A DNA stretch of 64,000 nucleotides. Origin: Paenibacillus sp. JNUCC-31. GTDB taxonomy: Bacteria > Bacillota > Bacilli > Paenibacillales > Paenibacillaceae. The notes under the pieces were generated by a model. That model was not told the DNA's origin. It saw nothing but the letters and a program-made list of their open reading frames with translations, and ran no database searches. Position 1 is the first letter of the stretch. The number at the start of each line of letters is the position of its first letter. The stretch lies in contig NZ_CP062165.1 in assembly GCF_014844075.1 (NCBI RefSeq), positions 2,728,001-2,792,000 on the forward strand. The letters run 5' to 3'. A program made the translations under genes and the position numbers. This document shows, piece by piece, positions 10,250 through 18,940 of this stretch.

Positions 10250-10858
10250 TTACGATACGATCAGCTTCCACAGCATCATGCCCGCCATTCCGATCATCAC
10301 CACAGCGGACAACCGATTGAACAAAATACTGACCCGGCCTGTACGATCTTTACTCCCTATAAGTCTGCCTGCACCTGCAAGCCCCAGAAACCATACCCAT
10401 GATACCACGGCGGCCGTGATGGCAAAATAAATGCGTGCCTGTCCATCATACTGAAGCGAACTGGTGCCGATCACGGCTACTGTGTCCAATAGAGCGTGTG
10501 GGTTAAGCAAGGAAACGGAAGCTGCAAAGGCGATCTGTCGCCCCGCAGACAGTACGGTTGCTGAATCATTTGCAGGTCCGGCTGACCTCCAAATACTCCA
10601 TGCCATATAGAGCAAAAATGCACTTCCTCCCACATACAATACACTCGCCAGCAGCGGCCATTGCAGCAAAATGAGAGACACCCCTCCAACCGCTGCGCCA
10701 ATCAACAACGTATCACTGATTCCTGCGGTTAATATGGCTGGCAGCGCCCGCGCATAACTTCGCTGACTCATGCCCTGATTAAAAATAAATACATTTTGTA
10801 CACCCAGTGGCAAGATCAGGCCAAACGCCAGCACCACCGCGTGAATAATTACACTCAT
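10250..10858 (-). CDS. LysE/ArgO-family amino-acid exporter
   Basis: A 202-residue integral membrane protein with about six hydrophobic segments. It has the LysE-family start (AFGLILPLGVQNVFIFNQG), the conserved ASVSLLNPHALLDT motif, and a polar central loop. Members export basic or other amino acids from the cytoplasm. Start ATG 10858 follows AAGGGGGAT at 5-6 bases. It is transcribed divergently from the MocR regulator across a 156-base region. That is a classic arrangement in which the regulator controls the exporter. Exact substrate not determinable. Confidence 0.88.
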   Translation of the reverse strand: MSVIIHAVVLAFGLILPLGVQNVFIFNQGMSQRSYARALPAILTAGISDTLLIGAAVGGVSLILLQWPLLASVLYVGGSAFLLYMAWSIWRSAGPANDSATVLSAGRQIAFAASVSLLNPHALLDTVAVIGTSSLQYDGQARIYFAITAAVVSWVWFLGLAGAGRLIGSKDRTGRVSILFNRLSAVVMIGMAGMMLWKLIVS

Positions 10859-11014
10859 CGTTCATCCCCCTTAGACATGTCTCCATAGTAGTAGAGATAA
10901 CGTCAGGCGTAACCAACCACTTGGATGGCATCAAACCCAACCAAATGATATAGTGTTCGAAATAAGAGAAAACGGGATATCGTCACTCATTCCTTAAAGG
11001 AGGCTAACCTGCTT

Positions 11015-12502
11015 ATGAATCGTTCCGATGCTCGACCTGAAATCGGCTGGAAGCCGGACCCCTCCCATGCGTTACCCCTGTACCGTCAGATCGAGGTCTT
11101 TATTCGTGAGAAAATCACTTCCGGGGAATGGACGGCGGGATACCGGCTTCCTTCACAACGGACATTGGCTCAATCCATGGATGTGAACCGCAGCACGCTG
11201 GTCACTGCGCTGGAAAACCTGGCCGCCGCAGGCATGATTGAAGGCAGACATGGCGGCGGAACCTATGTCTGCGGCTCCGGCTGGCATGCGCTGGCTCACG
11301 GAGCCATGCCCAACTGGCAGGAAGCCATCGAAGAAGGGTGGTATTACCCCAATCTGCCAGAGGTGCAGCAGATTAATCGGGCTGAGTTCCAGCCAGGCAT
11401 CATCCGGCTTGGTACAGGCGAGCTTTCCCCTGAGCTGATGCCCCAGGAGGCTTTTAACGACATTCTCCAAACGCTATCCAGTCGTTCTCGTACACTAAAC
11501 TACCTCGAACCTCAGGGCAGTCTGGAGCTCCGGCAGGCTTTGTCCGTTTACTTGCAAGCAAGTGGCATTCAAGCCTCCCCTGACTCCATTCTGATCGTAT
11601 CCGGCTCTCTCCAGGCATTGCATCTTATCTCCGTTGGCCTCCTGCCCCGCGGATCAGCAGTCGTGCTGGAGAAACCATCCTATCTATACTCCATTCATGC
11701 CTTTCAATCTGCCGGGTTGAAAATGAGCGGAATCCCGATGGATGCTGAAGGATTGCACATTTCGCGTCTGGAAGATGCCATCCAGAACGTGGCTAACAGA
11801 GACAGCATCTCGCTGCTTTATACGATTCCGAGCTTCCACAATCCTACCGGCTTGGTCATGAGTGACAGCCGCCGGGAAGAACTGCTCGCCACAGCGCGGA
11901 ATACCGGCATCTCCATATTGGAGGATGCCGCTTACAGCGACCTGTGGCTGGACGAGCCCCCGCCGCCATCGCTGAAGGCGCGCGACAAGGAAGGACGGGT
12001 GCTGCATATGGGCACCCTGTCCAAGGCGGTCAGCCCCGGCCTGCGCCTCGGCTGGCTGGTTGGACCGGAGCCGGTCATCCGTCGCCTCGCAGACATCAAG
12101 ATGCAGACGGATTATGGCACCAGCTCCCTCGCTCAGGAAGCAGCTGCGCTCTGGTTTGCCGATGGATACCATGCGCAGCATATGGATCGTCTGCGGCCGG
12201 AACTTCGAAGACGCAGAGACGTGATGCTGGAGCTTCTGCAACGCGATTTCGGCGAACTGGCCGAGTGGAGCATACCTGCCGGAGGCTTTTATATCTGGCT
12301 CCGATTTATCGACAGTCCTGTTTCCATTCGTGAACTGTTCCATGCCTGTCTGGAAAAGAATGTGTTGATTCATCCGGGATATCTCTATGACCGATTGGAT
12401 GCAGACCACATTCGTCTGTCCTACGCCTATGCTTCACCGGATGAGATGGAGCGTGGACTTCAGTTGCTGGCACAGGAAGTCAAAAAGCTGATGACATCAT
12501 AA
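11015..12502 (+). CDS. MocR/PdxR-type GntR regulator with aminotransferase domain
   Basis: A 495-residue PLP-dependent transcription factor. Residues about 20-90 form a GntR winged helix (PLYRQIEVFIREKI, then GYRLPSQRTLAQ). Residues about 130-490 form a fold-type I aminotransferase domain with the PLP-binding region HNPTG and the Schiff-base lysine in TLSKAVSPGLRLGW (K337). Such proteins bind PLP and an amino acid to switch DNA binding and are usually not catalytic. Start ATG 11015 has AAAGGAGG upstream. Its divergent partner is a LysE exporter, which it probably activates when the substrate accumulates (inference). It is complete and of normal length for the family. Confidence 0.92.
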   Translation: MNRSDARPEIGWKPDPSHALPLYRQIEVFIREKITSGEWTAGYRLPSQRTLAQSMDVNRSTLVTALENLAAAGMIEGRHGGGTYVCGSGWHALAHGAMPNWQEAIEEGWYYPNLPEVQQINRAEFQPGIIRLGTGELSPELMPQEAFNDILQTLSSRSRTLNYLEPQGSLELRQALSVYLQASGIQASPDSILIVSGSLQALHLISVGLLPRGSAVVLEKPSYLYSIHAFQSAGLKMSGIPMDAEGLHISRLEDAIQNVANRDSISLLYTIPSFHNPTGLVMSDSRREELLATARNTGISILEDAAYSDLWLDEPPPPSLKARDKEGRVLHMGTLSKAVSPGLRLGWLVGPEPVIRRLADIKMQTDYGTSSLAQEAAALWFADGYHAQHMDRLRPELRRRRDVMLELLQRDFGELAEWSIPAGGFYIWLRFIDSPVSIRELFHACLEKNVLIHPGYLYDRLDADHIRLSYAYASPDEMERGLQLLAQEVKKLMTS

Positions 12503-12504
12503 AT

Positions 12505-12558
12505 AAAAGACCGCCTTGATCGGAAGGGATTACATCCCTCAGATCAAGGCGGTCTTTT
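12505..12558. terminator. Bidirectional terminator
   Basis: Perfect 17-bp stem AAAAGACCGCCTTGATC / GATCAAGGCGGTCTTTT between the convergent MocR gene (+) and the sugar permease operon (-), with A/T flanks serving both directions. Confidence 0.9.
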
Positions 12559-12606
12559 CGAGCTTTAGTATAAATGAGACCGATACCTCTAGGTAACAGG
12601 TTTTCC

Positions 12607-13434
12607 TTATCCTTTTACCGCACCCTCTGCAATACCCTCCATGATGAACTTTTGGAAGAACGCATAGATGAGAACCACCGGGATCGCGGTAAGTACCAGG
12701 GAAGACAGAATCAGCGGCCATTCCTTGTTGTACTCGCCAAACAGCATGTTGGTGGACAAAATCAGCGTATAACGATTCACATCCGTCAGCATGAGCAGTG
12801 GCAGCAGGAAGTCATTCCAGATCCACAGAAAGTCCAAAATGGCGATGGTGACTGTAATCGGCAGCAACAACGGGAAGATAATCTGGAAGAACGTCTGGAA
12901 CTCATTACATCCATCCATCTGTGCCGACTCTTCCAATTCACGCGGAATGGACTTAACAAACCCGTGATACAGGAAGATCGCCATGTTCACACCAAGTCCG
13001 ATATAGATGAGGGCCAGCCCGTATGTGCTTCCTTGGACGTGAAGTCCTTTGGCAACCCGTGTCAGTGGAATCATGATCGAGTGAAAAGGAACGAGCATGG
13101 AAGCCACGAACAGGAAGAAGATCAGATTGCTCAATCTGCCTGAGGTACGCGACAGCTTGTATCCGGCCAATGAAGCGCAGAATACAATACCACCTATGCC
13201 CAGGAAGGACACGATCGCCGAGTTCATCGAGCTGCCCAGCAGGTTGATTTTGTTAAACGCATCCGAATAGTTTTCCCAATGAAATGTCGTTGGCAGAGCG
13301 ATAAAGGACTGGAACATCTCCCCTTGTGTTTTGAATGAGTTCACAATAGCCATGTAGATAGGCAGCATGGCGACAAGAGAGCCCAGCACCAGCAGCAGTC
13401 GGATCAGGTAGCTGTTGATTCGTTGCATCCTCAT
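12607..13434 (-). CDS. Carbohydrate ABC permease, MalG type
   Basis: Inner-membrane subunit (275 residues) of a sugar importer. It has six predicted TM helices and the cytoplasmic EAA loop (ELEESAQMDGCNEFQTFFQI) that docks the ATPase. The C-terminal IMEGIAEGAVKG is typical of CUT1 MalG-like subunits. Its start overlaps the stop of the upstream permease by 4 bases (ATGA), showing translational coupling. No ATPase gene is in the operon, so a shared MsmX-type ATPase from elsewhere is expected, as for many CUT1 importers of Bacillota. The substrate is probably a galactoside or oligosaccharide, given the GH42 gene in the locus (inference). Confidence 0.93.
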   Translation of the reverse strand: MRMQRINSYLIRLLLVLGSLVAMLPIYMAIVNSFKTQGEMFQSFIALPTTFHWENYSDAFNKINLLGSSMNSAIVSFLGIGGIVFCASLAGYKLSRTSGRLSNLIFFLFVASMLVPFHSIMIPLTRVAKGLHVQGSTYGLALIYIGLGVNMAIFLYHGFVKSIPRELEESAQMDGCNEFQTFFQIIFPLLLPITVTIAILDFLWIWNDFLLPLLMLTDVNRYTLILSTNMLFGEYNKEWPLILSSLVLTAIPVVLIYAFFQKFIMEGIAEGAVKG

Positions 13435-14315
13435 GCTTCCACCTCTTTCTTCTTCATCACCGTAATCTGAATGAGCGTGAAGATGAGAACGATGGCGAAT
13501 AACACAACCGACTTGGCGCTGGCATATCCGTATCTAAAATTGTTGGAGAATGCCTCTTCATAGATATTCATCGTAATCACCTGAGTAGCTCTGCCCGGAC
13601 CGCCACCGGTCAGGCCGTACACAACTTCGAATACTTTGAAGGCTCCGTTCAGTGTCAGAAAGAAACAGATCGTCACGGCATGCGTAATCATCGGCAATAC
13701 GACATTACGCAGTACCTGGAATGCGTTAGCTCCATCGATAACTGCCGCTTCCTTGAGACTCTTCGGTACACCCTGGAGTGCTGCCAGATAGATAATCATC
13801 ATATACCCCACACCATTCCAGAGCGACACGATCAGGATGGAGTAGAATGAAAATCTCGGATCACCCAGCCACTGCTGGTCCAGAAAAGACACGGCCAACT
13901 TCTCGGCCAGCTGCGGCAGCACCTGGGAGAAGATGAACGTCCACATAAAAGCGCTGATGATCGTACTGATCATGTTCGGCATGAAGAACAGGGTCCGGAA
14001 TAGTCCCTTGCTGCGCGTCCGTGTCTCAATAAACACGGCGAGCAGCAAGGCAATTCCATTTTGCAGAATCAGCATAAACACCACATATTTCAACGTGAAC
14101 CACAGGGAATTCAGAAAGTCGGGATCTTCCTTGAACAGTTCCACGAAGTTCCCCAGACCGATAAAACTGTAATCCCGGTTCAGACCATTCCAGTCTGTCA
14201 AACTGTAGAACAAGCCGCTAAATGTGGGATACAGCAGGAAAATGGCATAGATGACAAAGGCAGGCGCAGTGAACGCGAGCAGCGACAGATACTTCTTGAA
14301 TACATTCGTAGCCAT
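13431..14315 (-). CDS. Carbohydrate ABC permease, MalF type
   Basis: A 294-residue partner permease with six TM helices and the EAA loop SLKEAAVIDGANAFQVLRNV. It shows the N-terminal LLYPTFSGLFYSLTDWNG characteristic of CUT1 MalF-like subunits such as UgpA and LplB. It is co-transcribed with the MalG-type gene (4-base overlap). A 182-base gap containing a strong stem-loop separates it from the binding-protein gene upstream. The complex would move sugar from the lipoprotein to the cytoplasm. Confidence 0.93.
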   Translation of the reverse strand: MATNVFKKYLSLLAFTAPAFVIYAIFLLYPTFSGLFYSLTDWNGLNRDYSFIGLGNFVELFKEDPDFLNSLWFTLKYVVFMLILQNGIALLLAVFIETRTRSKGLFRTLFFMPNMISTIISAFMWTFIFSQVLPQLAEKLAVSFLDQQWLGDPRFSFYSILIVSLWNGVGYMMIIYLAALQGVPKSLKEAAVIDGANAFQVLRNVVLPMITHAVTICFFLTLNGAFKVFEVVYGLTGGGPGRATQVITMNIYEEAFSNNFRYGYASAKSVVLFAIVLIFTLIQITVMKKKEVEA

Positions 14316-14417
14316 TGGTTCTCCCCCTTTTCACTATAAGCAGACTCGCGGAAACGGGGGAACGAAGACCGTTCTGCCAGCCGTTTCATCTGCTTAGAGA
14401 CTACGACGAAATAAAGT

Positions 14418-14475
14418 ACCGCTAATTTGTTGACAAAACTCCCAAAACCGTGGAGATTTTGTCAACAAAAGCGGT
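14418..14475 (-). promoter_or_regulatory. Intercistronic stem-loop between binding protein and permeases
   Basis: Long inverted repeat: arms ACCGCTAATTTGTTGACA and TGTCAACAAAAGCGGT, continued by AAAACTCC and GGAGATTTT. It lies immediately after the binding-protein stop codon. There is no strong U tail, so it probably acts as a 3' stabiliser or partial attenuator that keeps binding protein in excess over permeases. This is a common arrangement in sugar ABC operons. Confidence 0.65.
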
Positions 14476-14497
14476 TACTAAATTTCCTCGCAGCTCC

Positions 14498-15778
14498 TTA
14501 CTTGTTGACTTTGTTGTAGGATTTCCACGCCTTGTCGAGCGCATCGATCACCTGCTGCTGATTCAGTTGTCCGGAGTAGTAACCTTGCAGTGCTTTGCCT
14601 GATTCATCTTTAACCGCTTGAGGAATGGATGGATCCTGATAGGCTTTGCCTTCATTGACATATTTCAGGGCATCGTCTACCCAAGGGAAACTTTTGAAAT
14701 CATGGATTTTGGCCACCGGATTGAATTTCAGTGCTTCATAGAATGCACTCGAATCTTTGTCATCGAGAACATAGTTTACGAAGTCGAGTGCCACTTCCTT
14801 GTTTTTACTGGTAGAAGACACGGCCAGCGATGTGGATGTGCTCAAATTGATTTTGGTATCATCCGGGTTGTCATTGATCGGCAGTGGTGCCACACCGAAG
14901 TTGATGTCCGGATTGGACTTCAGGATAGTCTCCGCGAACCACGGTCCTTGAATCCACATCGCTGCTTTGCCTGTTGCAAAGGCTGCTGATCCATCATCGC
15001 CGCCCACTTCAAGCGCTTTCTCTGTTCCATTGGCATTGACGAGATCGAAGACGTCAAACAACGGTTTCATATCCGCGAAGGACCCTTGATCCTGATTCAT
15101 CTTGTCGATGAAGTCTTTATGTTCTGACTGGGTCAGTGCACCCACCGTGAGTGGCAGGAAGAGTTGTGGAATCCAGGCTTCTTTGTAGGACAGTTCAAAC
15201 GGTGTGATGTTGGCTGCTTTCAGCTTTTCCACGACCGCTTTCATTTCCGTCAGAGTCGTTGGTACCTCTAGGCCCTGCTCTTTGAAAATATCCTTATTGT
15301 ACAGGTATCCCCAAGACAACGTTTCCAAAGGAACAGCCACGACTTTACCCGACGCATCCGTTACAGAAGGCTTAACGGAATCCAGTAATTTATCAACAAA
15401 AGGTTGACCCGACAAGTCTTCCAGATAACCCGCTTTGCTGAATGGTGGAATCTCATTGACCGCATGAAGGGCGAACACGTCCGGTGCATCATTGGAGGCA
15501 AGTCTTGTTTTCAGAATCTGCGGCGCATTATCTGCTGGCGGCATCTCCAGTTGCACGTTAACCTCAATATTCTTTTCGGCTTTCTCCTTGGCTTTGAACT
15601 GTTCTATATATTTATCGTAATGTTCTTTCAGCCGCGGCTGTGCAATGAATACTTTGAGGGACACCGTACTGCCTGATGCAGACCCCTCTGCCTTACCATC
15701 CGTACCCGCATTGGAGCCGCAGCCTGCGAGCAGAACACTCACAAGCACCGCACTTGCTACGCTTTTCCATACTTTCAT
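14498..15778 (-). CDS. Sugar ABC transporter substrate-binding lipoprotein
   Basis: A 426-residue family-1 extracellular solute-binding protein. The signal peptide ends in the lipobox LLAGC (lipidated Cys20), followed by a Gly/Ser-rich linker. The mature chain has MalE-like features, including the conserved AMWIQGPWF segment. It would be anchored to the outer face of the membrane and feed sugar to the two permeases encoded downstream. Start ATG 15778 has GGGAGGTC upstream. It sits directly downstream of the two-component regulator gene and has its own promoter region (15779-15935). Control by that response regulator is likely (inference). Confidence 0.93.
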   Translation of the reverse strand: MKVWKSVASAVLVSVLLAGCGSNAGTDGKAEGSASGSTVSLKVFIAQPRLKEHYDKYIEQFKAKEKAEKNIEVNVQLEMPPADNAPQILKTRLASNDAPDVFALHAVNEIPPFSKAGYLEDLSGQPFVDKLLDSVKPSVTDASGKVVAVPLETLSWGYLYNKDIFKEQGLEVPTTLTEMKAVVEKLKAANITPFELSYKEAWIPQLFLPLTVGALTQSEHKDFIDKMNQDQGSFADMKPLFDVFDLVNANGTEKALEVGGDDGSAAFATGKAAMWIQGPWFAETILKSNPDINFGVAPLPINDNPDDTKINLSTSTSLAVSSTSKNKEVALDFVNYVLDDKDSSAFYEALKFNPVAKIHDFKSFPWVDDALKYVNEGKAYQDPSIPQAVKDESGKALQGYYSGQLNQQQVIDALDKAWKSYNKVNK

Positions 15779-15822
15779 CTCTTATGACCTCCCGGTGTAA
15801 CTTGTTTGTCTTTCATAGGATC

Positions 15823-15852
15823 ATTATATATCACGAAATGAAAGCGCTTCAT
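15823..15852 (-). promoter_or_regulatory. Promoter and near-palindromic operator for the sugar importer
   Basis: On the minus strand a perfect TATAAT (plus positions 15823-15828) lies about 45 bases before the binding-protein start. The hexamer 17 bases upstream of it (TGAAGC) is a poor -35. It overlaps the near-palindrome ATGAAAGCGCTTCAT (15838-15852), which resembles a CcpA/LacI-type site with one base missing. A weak -35 fits activation by the AraC-type response regulator. Confidence 0.45.
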
Positions 15853-15935
15853 TGGACAAAATTAGACTCGTTTATTGGATTATTTTAAACCTTAATCCAG
15901 CTTCAATCGCTCTGTGAGTAAATTATTTAGGGCTG

Positions 15936-17021
15936 TTATCTGACACGAGGCTGTCCTTTTCGCATCTCCCCAGGCGAAACGCCGAAGTGCTTCTTGAATA
16001 CCCGGTAAAAGTAAGAGACATCCTCATAACCTGTCATCTCGGCAATATGTTTGAATGGAATTTGATCATCCAGCACCCATTCCTTTGCTCTTGCCATGCG
16101 TAACTGGACAATATAGTCGGTCACATTCACGCCGTATTCTTTTTTGAACACCTTGCTGAGATATTCTTTGCTGACAAAAAAGATCTGGGCCAGCTGCTCC
16201 AGCGTAATCATCTCCATGCAGTGCTGCTCAATGTACTGCTTCACCTCATCCAGGTTCAGCTTGTTCTTGAATTTGCGCTGCGCAATCAGCTGCTCCAACG
16301 AAGTATAGTAAGGCGCTGATATCCAGTCCACTGCCGATGTGATGGACGCCAGAGCAGCCGGCGGCGGGAGCACAGCTGCTACAGGTTGCTCGCATAAGCC
16401 GTTGGAAACGCACAGCTCGCCCAGCAGGGTCTGCAATTCGTATGCGACCCGTCCAAGCTGTTGCGGTCTTCGGATATCACTGGTATCAAGGCGGTGCTCC
16501 AGCTGCCCGAACAGCTCATGCAATCCCTGAACGTTCAAGTCATTAAAACGCAGGCGTGCCTGCTGCTGGAACAACGAGAACTCGCCAGAAAAAGCGGAAG
16601 GATACGGTTCCCAGGACTCTGGTCCGGATTCGGTCTTTTCCAATTCCCGTTTACATTTAGCCAGAACGTTATTCAATTCATCAGGATTCACCGGCTTGAG
16701 CAGATAATCAGCCGCACGGTGACGAATCGCATGCTTCGCATAATTGAAATCATCATATCCGCTGACTACAATCACTTTGATATGTGGATATTGCGCGCTT
16801 AGCGTCTGGAGCAATTCCACACCGTCTGTCCCCGGCATACGCATGTCTGTAATCATTATATGGGGCTGATGCTGCTCTACCATCCGAATGGCCTCTTCGC
16901 CATCCTCTGCCTCACCTGCAACAATCATGCCAAGTTCATCCCACGCGCCCAAATTGCGCAAAATATCTCTGTTCCATGGCTCGTCGTCCACCAATACCAC
17001 TCGATAATGATCCTTGTTCAC
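15936..17021 (-). CDS. AraC-type two-component response regulator (YesN-like)
   Basis: A 361-residue regulator. An N-terminal CheY-like receiver holds acidic residues D12/D13, the phospho-acceptor D59 in ITDMRMPG, and the lysine in YLLKPVNPDE. A linker is followed by a C-terminal AraC-type double helix-turn-helix (about residues 262-360; LEQLAQIFFVSKEYLSKVFK and IAEMTGYEDVSYFYRVFKK). I start it at GTG 17021: AGGAGG lies 9 bases upstream and the GTGA overlaps the kinase stop codon. The frame is open further to 17045 without a better site. It pairs with the kinase just upstream and probably activates the adjacent sugar importer. Confidence 0.93.
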   Translation of the reverse strand: MNKDHYRVVLVDDEPWNRDILRNLGAWDELGMIVAGEAEDGEEAIRMVEQHQPHIMITDMRMPGTDGVELLQTLSAQYPHIKVIVVSGYDDFNYAKHAIRHRAADYLLKPVNPDELNNVLAKCKRELEKTESGPESWEPYPSAFSGEFSLFQQQARLRFNDLNVQGLHELFGQLEHRLDTSDIRRPQQLGRVAYELQTLLGELCVSNGLCEQPVAAVLPPPAALASITSAVDWISAPYYTSLEQLIAQRKFKNKLNLDEVKQYIEQHCMEMITLEQLAQIFFVSKEYLSKVFKKEYGVNVTDYIVQLRMARAKEWVLDDQIPFKHIAEMTGYEDVSYFYRVFKKHFGVSPGEMRKGQPRVR

Positions 17022-18808
17022 AAGAATTCGCCTCCTGTATGGCAAGGAATTCGAACAGTGACAATCGTTCCCTGTCCTTCCCTGCTCTCCATGTTCATGC
17101 CGTATGCAGGACCAAAGTGCATCACGATCCGTGATGCGGCATTAACCAGCCCAATGCTTGTCCCCGAGCTCCATACCCTGTCACCTTGCTGGGACAGCCT
17201 GGACAGTCTGGATTGCATCTCGGCCAATCTCTCTTGATTCATGCCAACCCCGTTATCGGAAATGCGGATAGTTACCTTATCGTGCTCACGGACAACGTTA
17301 ATGTTCAATTTCCACTCTCCCTGCTTTTTCTCCAGACCATGGACAAATGCATTCTCCACAATCGGTTGCAGGGACAACTTGGGAATATAGCAGTCTCCCA
17401 GCCCGCCCTGAATCTCCAGTGTAAATTCAAGTCTGCTGGCAAAACGCTGCTTCTGTATGAGCATATAATGCTCCAGCTGGTCCAATTCGGACTGTAAGGG
17501 TACGAGACCATCCGGCGCTCTGACAATATAACGGAACATCTCACTTAATGCACGAATCACTTTGTAGCTATCTGCCGGCTTCTGTGAGTACACCATACCC
17601 CCGATCATCTGCAGCGTATTTTGCAGGAAGTGCGGGTGAATCTGGGACTGAAGCGCTTTGAGCTCAGCAGTCTGTTTCTCCAGATTCATCAGATAGTTGT
17701 CCCGGATATGTTCCCGGATGCGACTTGCCATCCCATGCAGATTTTTCTCCAGCAGGCCAATCTCATCCACTCGACCACTGCGCACCACTTCCTTGTCCTT
17801 GATCAGCTGGATTCCCTTCATGGAATTTGCCAGTGTAACAATCGGTTTGGATGTTCGCCATGCCACGAATGCTGCCAACAACACCGAAACTACGGTAGCC
17901 AACCCACCCACAATAAGACCATACTTCATCGTTTCCAATGCACTCTCATTGATGACATGAGAAGGAACAATTTTGATCAGCCGCATTCCTGACGGGTCAA
18001 TGGCATGATAAAATACATATTCCTTGGCTGTTCGAATGAAACCGGAATTGTCCTTCGTAGCTGCAAGTCTTTCCAGCGCTTCTGCTGAAGGCCGTATCTC
18101 TTTGCTGGGCTGATAGACCGGACTTCCCGTACTATCGGCAATGTACACCGCATAATCGCCCCGGCTGTCCAGCAATTCCAGCGTCTGATTGAATTCGGCC
18201 CACTTGACTTCCAGACTGATTGCGCCGATCTGTGCCTGATCCTCGAAACGGTTCATGCTGCGGGTCATATGAAACTTCTCTGGATCATTCGGATCATTAA
18301 TAATCGTAAAGTCCTTATGCTGCTCAAAAAGCTCATGATATGCCGAAGGAATATCCGGGACTGATCTGATTCGGCTCTCCATTGAATTAAAGGTGAACAG
18401 CGTGTCCAGTTCTTTCAGGTATAATTCCACGCCAAATACATAGTTGCCAGCCGAATAATAGACACTGTTCAACATGTTGAACATCGCCTTCTGTTCATCG
18501 AATCGGCTGGCAGCTGGAGCATCCTGGTTTAATGCCAGATACTGATGGAGTTCATCACTGATCTGAATGGAATAGATGAGATTGTTCATCCGCGCGAATT
18601 GTTCACCCAAATAGATGGAGGCCCAATTCATATTCGCACGGTTGGTCTCCATGATCTCTTCTTCCATGGAAGAGCGGGTATTCTCGGCCGCTACAACGGT
18701 CATGGCGATGACGGGCAGAATCGCTAGAAACGTCATGGTGAGAATTAACTTGTTGCGAATGCTTCGTTTGAACGGATCAGTAAGCTTCCGGTATAATTCG
18801 GTAAACAC
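17018..18808 (-). CDS. YesM-type sensor histidine kinase
   Basis: A 596-residue membrane kinase of the HPK7/LytS-like YesM class. TM1 is at about residues 20-42, then an extracytoplasmic sensor of about 250 residues, TM2 (YGLIVGGLATVVSVLLAAF), a HAMP linker, and the His-kinase motif IHPHFLQNTLQMI with H391. An HATPase domain follows (NAFVHGLEKKQG, then ISDNGVGM). I choose GTG 18808, which has AGGAG 10 bases upstream. The longer open frame to 18904 would run through the terminator of the GH42 gene. It is translationally coupled to the response regulator (4-base overlap) and probably senses extracellular sugar, perhaps through the liganded binding protein (inference). Confidence 0.9.
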   Translation of the reverse strand: MFTELYRKLTDPFKRSIRNKLILTMTFLAILPVIAMTVVAAENTRSSMEEEIMETNRANMNWASIYLGEQFARMNNLIYSIQISDELHQYLALNQDAPAASRFDEQKAMFNMLNSVYYSAGNYVFGVELYLKELDTLFTFNSMESRIRSVPDIPSAYHELFEQHKDFTIINDPNDPEKFHMTRSMNRFEDQAQIGAISLEVKWAEFNQTLELLDSRGDYAVYIADSTGSPVYQPSKEIRPSAEALERLAATKDNSGFIRTAKEYVFYHAIDPSGMRLIKIVPSHVINESALETMKYGLIVGGLATVVSVLLAAFVAWRTSKPIVTLANSMKGIQLIKDKEVVRSGRVDEIGLLEKNLHGMASRIREHIRDNYLMNLEKQTAELKALQSQIHPHFLQNTLQMIGGMVYSQKPADSYKVIRALSEMFRYIVRAPDGLVPLQSELDQLEHYMLIQKQRFASRLEFTLEIQGGLGDCYIPKLSLQPIVENAFVHGLEKKQGEWKLNINVVREHDKVTIRISDNGVGMNQERLAEMQSRLSRLSQQGDRVWSSGTSIGLVNAASRIVMHFGPAYGMNMESREGQGTIVTVRIPCHTGGEFL

Positions 18809-18847
18809 GATGCATCCACTCCTGACCTTATGAGCTAAAAATAAGAA

Positions 18848-18880
18848 CAAACGCCCCGGCGTGGAAGCCGAGGGCGCTTT
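18848..18880 (-). terminator. Terminator downstream of the GH42 gene
   Basis: Stem ACGCCCCGGC / GCCGAGGGCGCT, read on the minus strand and followed by TTTGTTCTTAT. It separates the GH42 gene from the kinase gene and argues against the longer kinase start. Confidence 0.7.
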
Positions 18881-18940
18881 GTCTTGTATTCTTTTTATAG
18901 TCATTGAACATTAACTTGTCAATTCATTTATGATTTCCCA

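Noticed and set aside
10151..10402. Plus-strand open frame of 83 codons at the 3' end of the LysE gene
   Set aside because: It overlaps the LysE coding sequence in antisense and a repeat region. The composition is unlike a protein.
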